From Stenopsyche tienmushanensis (lineage: Eukaryota > Arthropoda > Insecta > Trichoptera > Stenopsychidae), in NCBI GenBank assembly GCA_008973525.1, contig WACJ01000529.1:1054001-1118000 (forward strand): DNA of 64,000 nucleotides, in the 5' to 3' direction. Below, piece by piece: positions 12,151 to 25,719 of this stretch; positions within the stretch are counted from its first letter, which is position 1, and every line of letters starts with the position of its first letter. Below the pieces are notes generated by a model, which saw only the letters and a list, made by a program, of their open reading frames with translations, was not told the DNA's origin and searched no databases. The position numbers and the translations under genes are program-made.

Positions 12151-15100
12151 AATTAAATATGTTTGATATAGTCGGGATTTTATTGATCACTCATATACTC
12201 TTCAATCTACAGTTTTTATTCAAAACCATGACATAATATTTCACTAAATGGAAATGGGAAAACACGTCATAAAAATTATCTGTCCGTGGAAGAATGTCTT
12301 CATCTTAACAAATCAATATATAAGATATAAATACTATTATGTTTTTTAAGATTATCATAAGTTTCGCTACGTTATCTTAAAATATAATTAACTATGTTGC
12401 GTTCAAAGTTGGATTCAAGGGTTTATGGATACTATTAAAATATTCATGACATGAGGTTGATTGTTATTTTTTTATAAATCATAACATTATACGATGCTCC
12501 GGAAGATTATGTTATAAAATTCCAAAACGTATATCCCTTATAAAGACAAAAATATGTTTTACGACCCTTCGAGATCGCGCACAGAACCTTGCCCTTTCAA
12601 TGTTCTCGCACATAAAAAAATCTTCGTCGTCCTGCAACTCTGTCGTCATATTGGAAATGAAATTTTTTCGACACAACATGAAGAAAATTTAGATGCAAAA
12701 TATTCAATATTGTTTCCCTTGTCAAGCACATGTGCTACGTGTGAAACGTCACACCATAAGAAAAAGGTATTCAATACGACTGTAAATATAGCCTGAAAAA
12801 ACCCGATGAAATTTTTTCCCATAAACACATGTCGAGCTGTGAATACTTAAACAACACGGGGGGGGGATGATCAGATAAACCTCATATATTTTAATATGCA
12901 TAGTAAAATGCAAGAATTAATACATATATATTAAAAATTACCATCCGCATCGCTTAAAGCTTCCGCGAGAAGGAAACATCGGCGTCAAACTTTTAATTGC
13001 CTGAAGGCTTTCATTAAAACTTGTAATACGAAAAAATCTAACGAGGCAATTCCTGTCTTTGAGTGAGACAATTAAAAAATTTTACACCCTATTCAAGTTC
13101 TTAATAACTCACTGTTTCCGAGTCTTCCTCATCAGAATAATTCCGGCGAGTATGCATTAATATAATATGTTGTTGAAAATATTATTTTTTTAACTTTTTG
13201 AATTTAAACAAGATCGAATTGCGTTTTAAATTTATATGAAAATTTTGGTTTTATGACATGAATGGCGTATTGGTCTAGTGTGAAAATTTGTATTGTATCT
13301 CTAATCGATCAAGACCAAATCAGATTTATTATGAAGTAGTACCGCAGTGACATGCCACATTCAACTTGATAGATGGATCGCTATCAGCTAATTCCCAACA
13401 GTAATCCAAAGCAATAAATCCGAACCATTTGTCGCCTCTCGAAGGAAGGTCCCCCATCCTCCATATAATTATACCGAAAAAGCGAACTGAGGTAAAACTC
13501 CCTGTTTTTTTTATTTCCTCAAGGGTGTAACTGTCACCACTAGCATTTCTTATTTGCGGAAGTAGCGAAAGACAGCCATCGAAAATACTAGTCGTAGCTG
13601 CAAAACTGCCATTTCTTTTCCACGTGGAGAAGCAAGCCAAAAGCGCGGAAAGGAAGGAGAGAGACGATGGATGGATACTTTGGTCGAGGAAGACGGATTC
13701 CTACTTTAAATAGTTAGGGGATAGTTCGGACTGGGGATAAAAAACTGTGGATCACCAGGAGAAGTTGTTCGGTGCAATTTTTAAGGGGAAGTCTGTACTT
13801 GTGGCTTGTCTTTTTATTGTGGCACGTTGATGTGGACGGACTCGTATTCGTTCAATAAAACTCTTTCAAAAACTATATTTATTATACTTAAATACATTTT
13901 CAATATCCTTCTGTATGTATGTATTCCATAAAGAATCAAGGATGTATACCCTTTTCAAGCTACAAATTCAACTATTATAATTCAAATTAAATTTGTAAAA
14001 TAATGACACACGATGTATTTAACATAAAAGTACATCAGCTTGAATATATTTGTGTCTAAAATCGTAATTTTGCCAATTTATGATAATTATCTTTATTGGA
14101 TTAGCTTATTTCAGATTTAATTTTTAAGCCCCTCATTTAAAAATAACAGCAGAGAGAACAGCAGTTCACGACCTGAGATAGTTCCAACTATTTCGTAGTC
14201 ACTCCTTACTCCAGATTATTGATTATTTTTCCATTGAATACAATAAGTTTATTATGCAAATGTTTTAGCACTCTTTTGCTTATAAACCGTAGTTTTTTTC
14301 TATTTGTCCATAAAAAATATTTTTTAGATCTTATAAAACTTTAAGACATGCGATCTTCAATATTTCCTTCATGATTCATATACTTGAACTAAATAGTGCT
14401 AAATATTTTAAAAATGATCTATGTTGATTTAATCAAATTTACGAAATTAGTTGCATAGATTCATGATCCAATTTATAAGAATTAATTTGTTATAATCTTG
14501 TAGCGGAATAAGTCAATATATTTTTCCATGCATCAATCAAATGATATTACAGTATTGTAGTATTATTATATGTTAATTATGACAATGATTTATAGGAGAT
14601 TTTAAAATAATAAAATATTTTCCCTATTTGTCGAGGCCATTTGACGAATCCCAATAATCTAAGTGGTATTGGATATCTTGAAGGGCTGAACGTGTGGTCA
14701 CACTTCGAAAGCTACTTATGGGACGTGGTATATAAAAAACTACCACGAAAGGCATCCTTTGGGTATTTACATTCCCCACACCAGGCTAAAAGGCTATCCC
14801 GCTAAGGAATAAATGAAACCGATCTTATTTATACGGTCAAAACAGGAGCAGAGCCTCAATTCATTACGGCCGAGATATGGGATTGAAGGATGTGTATCCA
14901 AGGGTGCTGTAGAAAAACACTATACGAGATCGATAATACTTTTTGATGTATATAGTAAAATTGGACGCTTTTAAAAAGTGTAGGGGTCATCAAACGGGTT
15001 GTGGAATAATGGATCTTTATAACCCGCATCTTTTGCTGCGTGCATCAAAGTTTATTGTGAGATGATTATGATCGATTATTGATTTATATCATATTTCGTT

Positions 15101-16205
15101 TAATTCTTATGACAACAATTTGATATGTCATGTGTTGATATATGATGGACAATGGATTTAATCATTTTTTTAGTTTATCAGATCAATACTTTGTTATATA
15201 ATCGAGCAAATTTGTAAATATTTTCAATTAAAAAGGGTAGATATTTTGTAATTATGTTAGCAATATACAATTTTTTTCAAATTATATTTTATTTAATATG
15301 GCAATGTGCATATTTAAGCTGAATCTTGTGTACTAAACAGCTACTATATTTTTTGAAGATCGGTTGAAAAATCAAGATTAAAATAATACCTAATAACAAC
15401 ATTAAGAAACCGATTGATTTTTAATTTATCATGGATGTTTGCGCAAGTCTGTACATTCTTATGAAATCGAATCATAAATCTTGATACAAGTTTGAGTCAG
15501 AGATTTCTCTCGATATGCTCGACTCTGCGGGATTAAAGTTATATGGAGCAGTCTTTCAAAATTTAATAAGTCTCGGGTTTGTTTTCGGCGTGCCCTACAA
15601 ATGTTAGTATTCATGGCCACCCTCGGCAAACACGGCGCATATTTGGCATCGAATTTAAGACCGCGGTGATTTTTATGTTCCGGTGGGGTGTTTCAATATT
15701 ATTTATTGGCGAAAAATGGGGAAATTTAGTAGAAAAATAACGAAATAAAAGCAAAGTTATTGCGGCATTAAAGGAATTTTAAGTGCGCGGGGGTTGAACG
15801 ATTATACCGCGATGGAGGAAAAAATAACAGAAGTAATTCTTGGGGAATTCCCCGGCCAGGACGTGCACAAAGATTTTGAAACATACTTAAACCGCGGTTG
15901 TTTCCTTTTTTTAAGATTGCATGGGGGTAAATAATCGGCATGGGGCGTTCGGGAAGGCATTAAGGACTCTTTATGGAGTTTATGATCCATTTCACATGGG
16001 ATATACCTTAAAGAGTGATATATGACGATTGTTTCGAATAATGCTTGAAACTGACTCGTGTTTTGAATTTATATTATTCCATTCTGAGTCATATTTAATA
16101 GTCCTTCCGTTTATGCATTATAAATAACTTGACCAGTGTCTAACATATTATGAACAATGGCGGCATCTTGTGTAATGTCTTGCTATATGTAATAAAACAT
16201 TGTCC

Positions 16206-16320
16206 ATGGTTTGGATTCAAATCCAGATTGTGGAAAACTTTTCACCGTACTAACAAATTTAGAACAATGAAAATATTAATATTCTCGATCCAGTTGAGTA
16301 ATTAGCAGGGCCAAGCTATC
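16206..16320 (+). repeat. SINE-like tail fragment
   Basis: GGATTCAAATCC, then GATTGTGGAAAACTTTTCAC and CTAACAAATTT: the counterpart of the repeat at 12,059. The GGCGGCAT stretch 50 bases upstream could be a decayed A box, but the match is poor. Confidence 0.4.
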
Positions 16321-18252
16321 TTTGAGTGATTTATTAGCAACTTACTCATAGATCTTCTTTTACCTAAAAGTATTTTTATCAGACTAATATTTTTAGCACT
16401 AGAAAATAAATGTTAGTCGGTTCGACTGAAGACAAGACCGTCTATGAGCTGTAAATTTGCAAATATAATTTCACCATTCACTTTATAAATTATCTTCTAT
16501 CCTATTCAAATTATCCTTTCCTCATTTAGCTTCATATAGAAGGTATTAGAAACTCTCACATAAAAAACTATTCCTATAAAAATCTCAAATGAAGATCTTT
16601 AAAAAAGTTATAAAATATTGACTACCATTTAAAAAATAATAATTTATCATATGTATCAATAGGGTTGCCCATATACAGTGACATCATCATCATTAATATT
16701 AATTTATCCCAAATATTATATTGATCCAAGCCTTTGATTTCTCATCGTGATTTCGGAAGATCCAAATATGAATAAATTAATATCATTCAATGTGAAGAGA
16801 CGCAATAAATGCGGGACCAGTTTCATACAAAAGCAGTGACAATGAAGAGGTTGCCCCCCTTTCAAATCCTAATGGATAAATTATTATTCAATACTTTCAA
16901 TTGTCACTCCCGATATTGGGTCGTATGATTTTATTAGTCAATTTACTTAAATCTAACCTTATCCAGGCTTTCGAATATTGTGGAATATTGGATATTTCAA
17001 TGGCACATCTGTCTGCTTTTAAAATTCTCAGCGTCGTATATAAAATAAGGGTTGAAAGAGTAATCAATATCTACTGTAATTGTTGATGTTTTTTGTCTTA
17101 AAATATATTAATTTACTTTTTATTTATTTGCGATCCATTTGTATACTATGCAAGTTTCAAAATATATGTATATTTGCAATATAAATTATTTAAACTCTAT
17201 GTTACGAACAATATATTGTATTATATTTTTTGTAAATACTATATGAAAAGTGGTAATTTAAATACAAAAGTTTCTTAATACCAAGATCGATTTATCCCTA
17301 TTTCCTTAACATTCTTGTTTGAACCCACTTTTTCATAGGTAAATAAGAATACAGATAAATTTCATAAAATAATCAAAAAGTCACGATCTTAAAATGATAA
17401 AAGCGGATTCAATAAATGATAAAATGTTGATAAAACCCTCCCAGTTATATATTTGGGGCGCTATGAAAAAAGGATCTCTGATATTAAATTTTCATAAAGC
17501 GTCCCAAAACTACGCAAAAATGCTAAATTTCGTCCGTTCGGCTCCATTCATCTTTTCTTGAACGTTTCAGTATAGCCATCCGTCCAGGATATTGTCGAAT
17601 AACTCATACGACTTTTGAAATAGTCGCCCTCAGATCGACTATATTTTTGCATATTTGAAGTCGACATATCCTTGCCGAAAGCGCCTTTTTCTCGACTTGC
17701 GATTCGGAGGGTAATAGTGACTTTGGATGTGTGGATGGAGTTGCGAAAGCTTGGGGTAAGGTTCCACGGGATGGGGCATTATTAAAATGTATTTTATATT
17801 GGAGCACAGTTTTATGACGCTCCTTGATTCACGGTCGAACTATTTTCGGACAGAACTTTCATTATACTGCCCTTGTTATGATGCACTTCATTGAAAATAA
17901 GGGTGAAATTTCAAATTTTATACGTACATAAACATAATTCAATATTTATTTAAACTTGTGCTGGAAAGCACCTAAACGAAAAACAAATACATATTCTACG
18001 ACTATTCTTGCTTGAATCATTTTTAGCAATATTTATTGCACTCAAGTAGTGACTGAGAGGTGACAATGGTTACTTATTTTAAATTATGTTGAACCTCCAA
18101 GAATTAAAATCAGTATCATTATCATCATAGGTTATTTAGCTCTTTGTCGATTAATTTTGTAAGTTAAAAATATTGTATCATAAAATTTAAATATACAACC
18201 TGATATTGCTAATTGATTTTATTTTTTTTTTAAACAAAGCACAAAATGGCGG

Positions 18253-19425
18253 AGTTATAAGGTATTCCATTAGGCACCTTTTCTCGTAATATCAAATGGC
18301 TCGGCACTCGTCGAAGGTTTCCTGTTGAACTGAAATCGAAAATGGAAATATTTTTTGATTTTTAATATTTTTAATATAACCCAAAAAAAAAATTATTTAC
18401 GCCAAAAATTTAGCTTAGTTGACTAGATAATATTATAGTGAGAAACATCCCAAAATTTCAGTCAGATCGATCAACAACTTTTTAAGTTACAATTGGTGAT
18501 CATTTTGAAAATGCAGTTTCGAGATAATCTCGTTTAAAGTTTCAATGCGATAAAACTATCAATTTTATTGACTTACCGATCAACCAATGATTCCAGGTGC
18601 ATATAATAGATCTTCAGCTTTCTTAAAAAGTAGTTTATCTTCGACTGACTGTTGTTTTCGAGCTATGCAAGCTGTTTTTGTCTCAGAAAGACTCTTACGG
18701 TTCTACCTCGCTATCCGCGCTTCATCGGTATTTTCAGCAAAAACTTTACAGTAGGTGCCAATAATTACATTTAATGTATTCATCATCTGCAAAATGAAGC
18801 TGTACTCATTATTAAATGTCGCAGCAGTAATGTATGTTAATATTTCAATGATTTTTACACCAAAATTCAGGTGCTTTGGAGCCAGTCGCCAAACCATCGA
18901 GTTAAAACATTCATTAGCATTTTGGATATGATCACCCAAGCATCTTTGAAGTAATTCATTCCTGGACAAATATTTATAAACTGGTAAGAGATGCTGTTTT
19001 ATCTCTTGGCCAAAAAATGGAGTCAGGTCTTCAAGCTTTGGATACTTTTTAAAACAATGATTATCTGCCATTTGTACCAGCTTTTGACTCCAGTCGGTTT
19101 TCCATGATAATGTTTATCTTTTATTCCTTTATTAAGATATTTTGACATTTTTGTTTCGAAAATTCAATCGCAAACGACACACTATCGAGCTATACTTCGA
19201 GCAACTTCGAGCTGATTTCGAGCAACTTTAATTTCGCATACCTACAGTTAGAGATATATGAGTGCAATATAACAATACTTTTGCTTTTTTTTAAGAACAT
19301 CTCCTATAATAAAAGTAAAGATACAAAAGATTCAAATAAATGTATTATGAAAGAAAGGTTGTTCAACTCCAAGCACTCCTTCCTGACCTGACTCCCTAGT
19401 TCACAGTGGTTCCGGCGTGCTCCTG
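18253..19425 (-). mobile_element. Mutator-like element relic, copy 1
   Basis: One of two related copies in this window (the other is at 48,152). The minus-strand reading from about 19,071 to 18,590 has the C-terminal part of an insect Mutator-like transposase. It begins near KYPKLEDLTPFFG, passes LSRNELLQRCLGDHIQNANE, FNSMVWRLAPKHLNFGVKI and EILTYITAATFNNEY, and after a frame break at about 18,703 ends in LLYAPGIIG and a stop. The family assignment is from the 'CL..TQNANESFN..VW...PK' pattern as I remember it and should be checked. No TIRs are obvious; both copies run from GTTATRAGGTATTCC to GGTTCCGGCGTGCTCC. Compared with copy 2 it lacks about 110 bases of 3' non-coding sequence. Confidence 0.65.
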
Positions 19426-19429
19426 ATTA

Positions 19430-20905
19430 CGCGCTATAACTTCGTAAATATTTCATATTCTGAATTTTCTCTTTTATAGTATACTCTCAATATGTTATAC
19501 TTTCGAAATACGTAATTTAAAAAAAAACTATTTTTTTGAACGTTGTAAAGGGTTTGCCCCCCTTAATTTGCTGCTACAAAGCTATTATATAAACATTATT
19601 AAAAGATATATTTTTTCAAATATCATGCAATGTAAATCAATCAATAAAACTACTAATGTCTTCCATCTGAGATCAAAAGATAAATTTCAAAAAAAGCTCG
19701 ATTATTTTATACACAAAAAGCTCAACCACCCTCATGAATTTCAATTATTAAAATAATGTACGCGACAAATCAAAGGTCGTCCAACATAATAGTTCTTGTG
19801 TATATCGCACACAAAGTCTATAATTGAATGGATTCACGCGTTGCAACTTTATAATGGTACCGCATATCTGTTCTTACACGCATCATTAAAAAAAGGAACG
19901 TTCCGGAAATGCTCCCCCGTGCAACTTTGTCGGAGGGTTGCTGACTTAAATTCGCAATAAACATATTTTAAATTGATAAATATTTCTCAAGCAACAATGC
20001 ACCCATTTCAGCAACATAATTCTTAAATAATACCTAAAAGATTCGTCGAAAATCGTTTAATTGACAATTAAATTCCTACATTATAAACAATATTTTTAAG
20101 ATATTAAAAACCATATCAATGAGCACAATAACGTTTTCTTGGATTTATATAAAAATGTTCATAATTATATTTTATGAATAAATTTAGGCAGGGTAATATA
20201 ATATTAACTGTTTAAGTTCTACAACAAAGATATAATAATATTCACCCTGTGTTATTGACAGCCCTGGTGGTCTACGGATGTGGAGGGAAGCCAAATTCAA
20301 TTTTTGAAATGTCATCATTGAAACGTAAAAGAAGAGGAAGAAATAACTTTTTGTGGTGGGTAATGTCCGCTGACTCTGCGGAGATTCGCTTGAAAAACTC
20401 TTCCAAACTGGGGCTTTTGATTTGCTTGTAATAATATGACAAACGTGTGGCTCGTTAATTTTAAAATGTTAAGGGTTGAAGACTCTCTGCCCAATGCAAA
20501 ATATCATTATCTACAATCGGTGTTCCACAAATTATTCTGATTGACAGCTTTTTATTTCCCAATTTGTCATGCCTATTGAATCAATGTACTGACTTTATTA
20601 CAAAGGCTTGCAAAATAATTCATCATTCATTTTATATTTATCAAATATATTTTCGACTATATGGATAATACAACAAAACGAATACAAGATTTAAATTTAG
20701 ACTAGTTTTTTTAAAAAAAAGCAATGAAAAAATAATGCAAATCGATATCAATCGCACCATGTATTGCAAACATAAGTACAGGATGCGGCATGGAAACTTC
20801 CTTATTTGAAACGCGTGTTAAGAAGCGAAAATTATTTTGAGAATAGTAAAATGGCACTCATTTGAAAAAGCAAGACCTAATTTTTTTATTGTGTAATTTT
20901 AGTAT
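19430..20905. other. Intergenic, no gene seen
   Basis: AT-rich sequence without recognisable coding, RNA or repeat features. The open frames here are short and have no coding character. Confidence 0.45.
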
Positions 20906-20910
20906 CCATC

Positions 20911-21085
20911 ATGCAGTGGACGAGAGAGGAGTGCGCTTTCGCCTTAGAGGCCTACTTTTGAAGCGATTGTTTAATCATTGACACGCAACGTGTATTCAGG
21001 AATCACTTTAATTTCGCGCGCACGGGTCATGTTTCTAATCGGAAATCGATTATTTTATGGGTGGATAATTTTAGAAAACCGGTGA
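20911..21085 (+). mobile_element. DUF4817-type transposon N-terminus relic
   Basis: From the ATG at 20,911 the reading is MQWTREECAFALEAYF, then a stop. It resumes in the same frame with TQRVFRNHFNFARTGHVSNR, KSIILWVDNFRKP. This matches the helix-turn-helix DUF4817 domain found at the start of many insect DNA-transposon proteins (usual form MQWT.E.RAF.VEAYF...TQR.FR.HF). The rest of the transposase is not visible, so it is a short dead fragment. Confidence 0.75.
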
Positions 21086-21927
21086 TATGCAGAAAAAACC
21101 TGTAGATTTAAGTACGAATCCAAATTTGAATGTTTTGCCTTAAAGAAACGAGTTTTTGTTCTCTGAATAAAATCGGAACGTACTTCAGATATATCCACAA
21201 TGCCTTCAGCTAAATTAAGTTATTTTGGGATGAGATCAATTGAAAGGCGAAAAATCGTTCATCTACTTATGTCAATATGCTTTGAAATAGTCAACAAAAA
21301 TACTGGATATATCAAATGATTATTTAATTGAATTAAGTATTACAAAAAATGTCAATATTATACATAGCAGCAACACATGCCAATGATGAAAATTTTTATA
21401 AAAGTGCCATATAAAGTATTTTAAACCAATTTGTGTTATCATTTAAATATTTATATTGTATGATTATGTAGTTCATATAAAATTCCATAAAACTTTGGAT
21501 TAGATTAACATTAGACAATTTGACATACAAACGAGATCCTAGACAGCAACTATAATCCCAGGCCAATCTTAGCTAATCTGGAGCACTTGGCAACTCTATT
21601 ATTAATATGGAATTTTATATCATCAGAGGCACTCTATACAATATATAATTTATTGGATACACTTAGATGTTAAAAATCTAGTCATTATAAGATTTTTTCA
21701 CACAGCTTTTTAATATAGATCATCGAGTATTGGGTTGAAAAGGTGATAAATTAAAACCATTTTCATAGCAAAAAATATGTTAATTTTTACAGATACTCTA
21801 GCTGAAGTCGAAGACAAAATTAATAATGATTTGTTTATTTGTAAAATGTGAATAAGACGGGGATGAATGTGCGCAGAGTGTGAGTAAATGGTCTGGGCAG
21901 GGTTGTTTTGAGAGGTGCGTGAGTGTC

Positions 21928-22002
21928 GATGGGAGGGTTGACGGGGTCAGGGCAGGTTCGCGACCAACCATTGGTTGGATTTCACCTTTCAACCCTCCCA
22001 TC
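21928..22002. repeat. Perfect 14-bp inverted repeat with inner hairpin
   Basis: GATGGGAGGGTTGA (21,928-21,941) is exactly complementary to TCAACCCTCCCATC (21,989-22,002). Inside the 47-base loop lies CCAACC-ATT-GGTTGG (21,964-21,978). The region is GC-richer than its surroundings. It could be a structured RNA, a small foldback element or chance. Confidence 0.5.
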
Positions 22003-22004
22003 TA

Positions 22005-22955
22005 AGCTAAGTAGCTGCCCACATTACAACCCTCTAAAGTTCTCTGAACAAATTTAAATTTCTTGCTGAAAACAAACGATCTACCTGTACATGTTTTCGC
22101 TTTTGAGATCCTCCTCCTAGATCCCTATTAACTGAAATAATTATTTAAATATTCCTATCTTACAATCTGGCAATAGAAAATCACCACATGAAAAATCTTT
22201 TACCTAGAAAAAACTCTAATGGAGATAGTCTACATCCGATAATTTATTATATATGGTATTTTAACTACTATATAATGAATTATTGATTCATTTAAAAGGT
22301 CGATGCTGATTCATACAATTTGATGCATAATTAAATTAATTCAAATATTATTAAATTTTTGAAATTATGTGCAAATTACTGGAGTGGTGAACTTAAAAAT
22401 CAGGGAATGACGACACATCTGGAAGGCTTTATTCATACAGCTTATATCTTGCATATATGTATGTATAAGTTTTTACGAATGCGCTCGAACTTCCACTTGC
22501 TAGAATGAAGATGATATCCAATTTCTATATTCCAACAAAAACTTTACATTTAGTTAAAATCGATTATTTTATATGTATTTATTTAGTGTATTAAGAAACT
22601 GTGTTTTTCTTGATCTGTCGACTTGATGAGGATTCCCTTACAACTCCTATGGTCACTATGTGTGGCCAGTTTTTTATGAATTTCAATTAAGATTTTGGTA
22701 CATTTTTAAATGTAAGAATCAAGTGAATACCCTAAAAATACCGTCTTATTGTCTGACCATTAATTTGTCATCTAAAACATGGAAAATAATTGGTACAGAG
22801 GAATTGAATCGGTGCAGGTAAAGAGCATAAAACGATAGTCTGCGTCGAGTTGTGATGCAGTGAATATCTTAAAAATAATTTGTGTCCAGTAATTCAATAT
22901 TATTTTGATACTACGTTTACTTTTTACGTTTTATTCGTTTTTCGATCTACACCTT
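22005..22955. other. Intergenic, no gene seen
   Basis: AT-rich, without features I can support. The piggyBac reading begins downstream at about 22,960. Confidence 0.4.
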
Positions 22956-22959
22956 TTTA

Positions 22960-23800
22960 ATAATCTACAACAGGCGCACTTAGACATAAAATGCTATCAT
23001 ATATTCACGGATAGATTTTACACCAATCCAACCCTTGCTGGAGAACTCTTGAAAAGGAAATGTTTTCTCACTATCACGATAATGTCCTACAGAAAGGGTT
23101 TACTTAATTATATAAAAAACAAGATTAGCTGTGATACGAAAGATAGCATACATAAAACAAGATACTTTAGTATTAGCTTGGCGAGACAAAATAAAAGTCA
23201 CAATGCTCAGTACAAAGCATACGTCAACTCCTCAATCAATGAGAGGATTAGCAAGGACTACCCCATACCAATCTAATCAAGATGAGCTAATAAATAAGCC
23301 AGTAGTCATTTTAGATTACATTAAATATGGGCGGGGTGGACACGGCAGATTAATACGCGATATCATATTGTTTCATGCGAAAGACTGAAGTGGTGGAAGA
23401 AGTTATTTTTTGGGGTTTTAAAACATCGATTGTAAACACTTATATTTTATACAAGGAATATGAAATCAAAGAAAACATAAAGCCAACAAATCATTTAAAA
23501 AAAAATCACTGACAATTGTTGATGCAACTTATTGGTATCTTTCGCGATTTTACGAAGTCCAAATTGAGACGATTGTCGTCAACTGATCACGATCAACGGT
23601 TAGATGGAAGTCCTCATTTTATTTATTGTAAATCAGGGAGAAATTATAAAGGCTGTATGATGTGTTCAGACCGTGAAACTGAAAAAGGATGAAAGCGAAC
23701 GCTATATTTTGCGACACTTACGATAGGAAACCAGAACTTCATTCTGAAGATTTCTTCAAAAAATATCATATATTACATGATTATAAAAATTAATAAACCT
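22960..23800 (+). mobile_element. piggyBac transposase relic
   Basis: The C-terminal half of a piggyBac transposase broken by frameshifts. The first segment (about 22,970-23,110) has FTDRFYTNPTLAGELLKRK, the 'D.FYTS..L...L' motif. The next frame has LVLAWRDKIKVTMLSTKHTS, then NKPVVILDYIKY (family: KP..V.DYN..MGGVD). A third has VIFWGFKTSIVNTYILYKEY. The end has RLDGSPHFIY, GCMMCSDRE and FCDTYDRKPELHSEDFFKKY, the Cys/His-rich tail in which one Cys is replaced by Tyr. The N-terminal part is absent. It is inactive. No terminal repeats were found. Confidence 0.85.
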
Positions 23801-23829
23801 ATCGTGAACCTGATGTTATTTAAGAAGAA

Positions 23830-25620
23830 AAGTAAATATAAATTTAAATAAAAATTATGCTTAAGAATATTTTTCATGCGTACGATGTGAATTGAACGAC
23901 ATTTGGTCGACTTATTTAATCAAGTAAGCCCAATTTTATTATTGACTGAAATTTATTTCATTGTATAGGGTGCTATTAAAGCGGTGTTAAATCCGACGCG
24001 AAGCAAAGAGCCGTCCGCAATTAGCGAGGTATGCAAATAAGGAGTCATAAGAACTTCCTTAATGTGCCCCAACCCTTTTCATTTAACATTTCAAAAATAT
24101 TAAATAGTCGGGTGGGTGTCGAATCCAGTTAGACATTCGAGGAATCTGCTTCCGCGTAATTGCGGTGTGCATCTCTTGAGGAAGCCAAATGGATGTTTGA
24201 TGACACTAAATGACATCTGCGATCTTCCACTCGGCTTAGCGACTACTTCGACATTTTTCAACGGCACCACGGGGGTAAATCATCTTCATGGTGGAGAAAG
24301 CGGAGACAAACGGCATGCCGGATCTACTCTTCCCATTTTATTTATTCCCCGCTAAATAAGGTTTCTTCGATGCGAAACACTCGCACAGATAATATTTCTT
24401 ATTTGAAATTCTAAATCGAAAACTTTCAAAAAATCCACTGAATATCGCTCAAAATAAATGTACTTAGGATAATTACAAAGGCATTAAAACGGTTCGTATA
24501 TTATATCTCAAAAGCAAACAATCGAACATAGAATTATGTTTAATTTGTATATGCCGATTGTCCTATATTTAGAACACTTTGTTGGAAATTCGATCAATTG
24601 TTGATAAATAAGGTTTATTCCTAAGTTCATAACCCTCGAATTTTGATGAAAATATGCCGCGATCCTCGTTAATAAATCGAAGAATCGAATACCTTTATAT
24701 AAAACGCATTATTACTGGAGAAGAGGAATGGATCGGAAAGGATAATGTAAAAAATTGACTTTTTAAGAAATAAACTCATGTTCCCTCTTGTGTTCAGCGG
24801 AATATGACTGAAATTATTTAATATGAAATTATTAAATTAGGTCAACAGAATGGATTTTTCTGAATAACCTTATCTTTTGTATGTGCAATAAGTCATCAAT
24901 GCAGTTTGATAACCAAAAAAACATTTATTTGAATCTTTTGATTTATCAACTGATAACAACTTGTATTTAAACTAAATATTTTTGTGCAATCATCTTTAAT
25001 TTGTTAAAGGTTTGAGTTAAAAAGTGATTATCAAGAAGAATTGATATTTTTGTACACTGAAAGATGAATCAATATCCAGAGTTATTGACAAATAACTGTC
25101 CAAATATTTGCACGCATGTGCAATGTATTAAATCTTAATTTTACCAGTGTCATTCTTAAATCATGCACTTTAAAGAGCACATACGATGCAAAGTACATGT
25201 ATATAAAAATATGTAAATTTACATTTAAATTTAATTTCTTATGGCATTATATCGTCCATGACAAGAGCAAAGGCATACATATACTACATTTCAATCTAAA
25301 CTTAAATTTGGTAGCGGTCGATGAGAAGCCATTGACTCATCCTTACGAGGTGTGAAGACTCAAGACAGGAAAACCATTTTAGAATCTCTGTCTCTCCGAG
25401 CATCGATTTTCGTATCATTTTCTACAACGTTGTAAGCACTTCAAGTGACAAGTGAGACATCCATTTAACACTCCAAATGGAGAGAGCACGTCGCCATTAT
25501 CAGTAAAGTGTGAGCATCATCATCATCGCTACAAGTGCAGATATAACCCAACGATATACTGCCCCTTCTGCTTTGATTCAACGACCAGGTTGGAGGATAC
25601 GCCTTTAACAATCGGGATTC
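23830..25620. other. Intergenic region
   Basis: No gene seen. A GC-richer stretch at about 24,000-24,360 has an open frame without recognisable features. A (CAT)n tract lies at about 25,507-25,525. Confidence 0.4.
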
Positions 25621-25628
25621 AATTTGCA

Positions 25629-25718
25629 ATGATGTATCCTCTCCGGCACTTTGCCTTCCTCCTGCTATTATTTATGGTAGTGTGTCATACGCTCGCCGGC
25701 CAAGTGCCATTAATTTAA
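25629..25718 (+). CDS. Possible first coding exon of a secreted peptide
   Basis: From the ATG at 25,629 (or 25,632) the frame reads MMYPLRHFAFLLLLFMVVCH followed by TLAGQVPLI and a stop at 25,716. This has the form of a signal peptide: a basic start, a hydrophobic core of about 13 residues and a small-residue cleavage site (LAG|Q). As written the product is far too short, so it would have to be a first exon; a GT lies at CCAA|GTGCCA but is a poor donor. The frame is open upstream to 25,452. No downstream exon was identified. It could be a neuropeptide-type precursor or a chance hydrophobic frame. Confidence 0.25.
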   Translation: MMYPLRHFAFLLLLFMVVCHTLAGQVPLI

Positions 25719-25719
25719 G

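Larger units (their letters stand above)
5650..18240. other. Long intergenic region without a supportable gene
   Basis: About 12.6 kb with no gene that I can support. It holds one foldback element (8,722-8,850), two SINE-like tails (12,059 and 16,206) and a G run near 12,858. GC-richer islands lie at about 6,360-6,545, 11,440-11,720 and 15,520-15,970. An open frame of 103 codons on the minus strand (13,640-13,329) has no recognisable domain or signal peptide. Confidence 0.5.

Noticed and set aside
13329..13640. 103-codon minus-strand frame
   Set aside because: It lies in slightly GC-richer DNA but has no signal peptide, domain, repeat or plausible splice partner that I can name.
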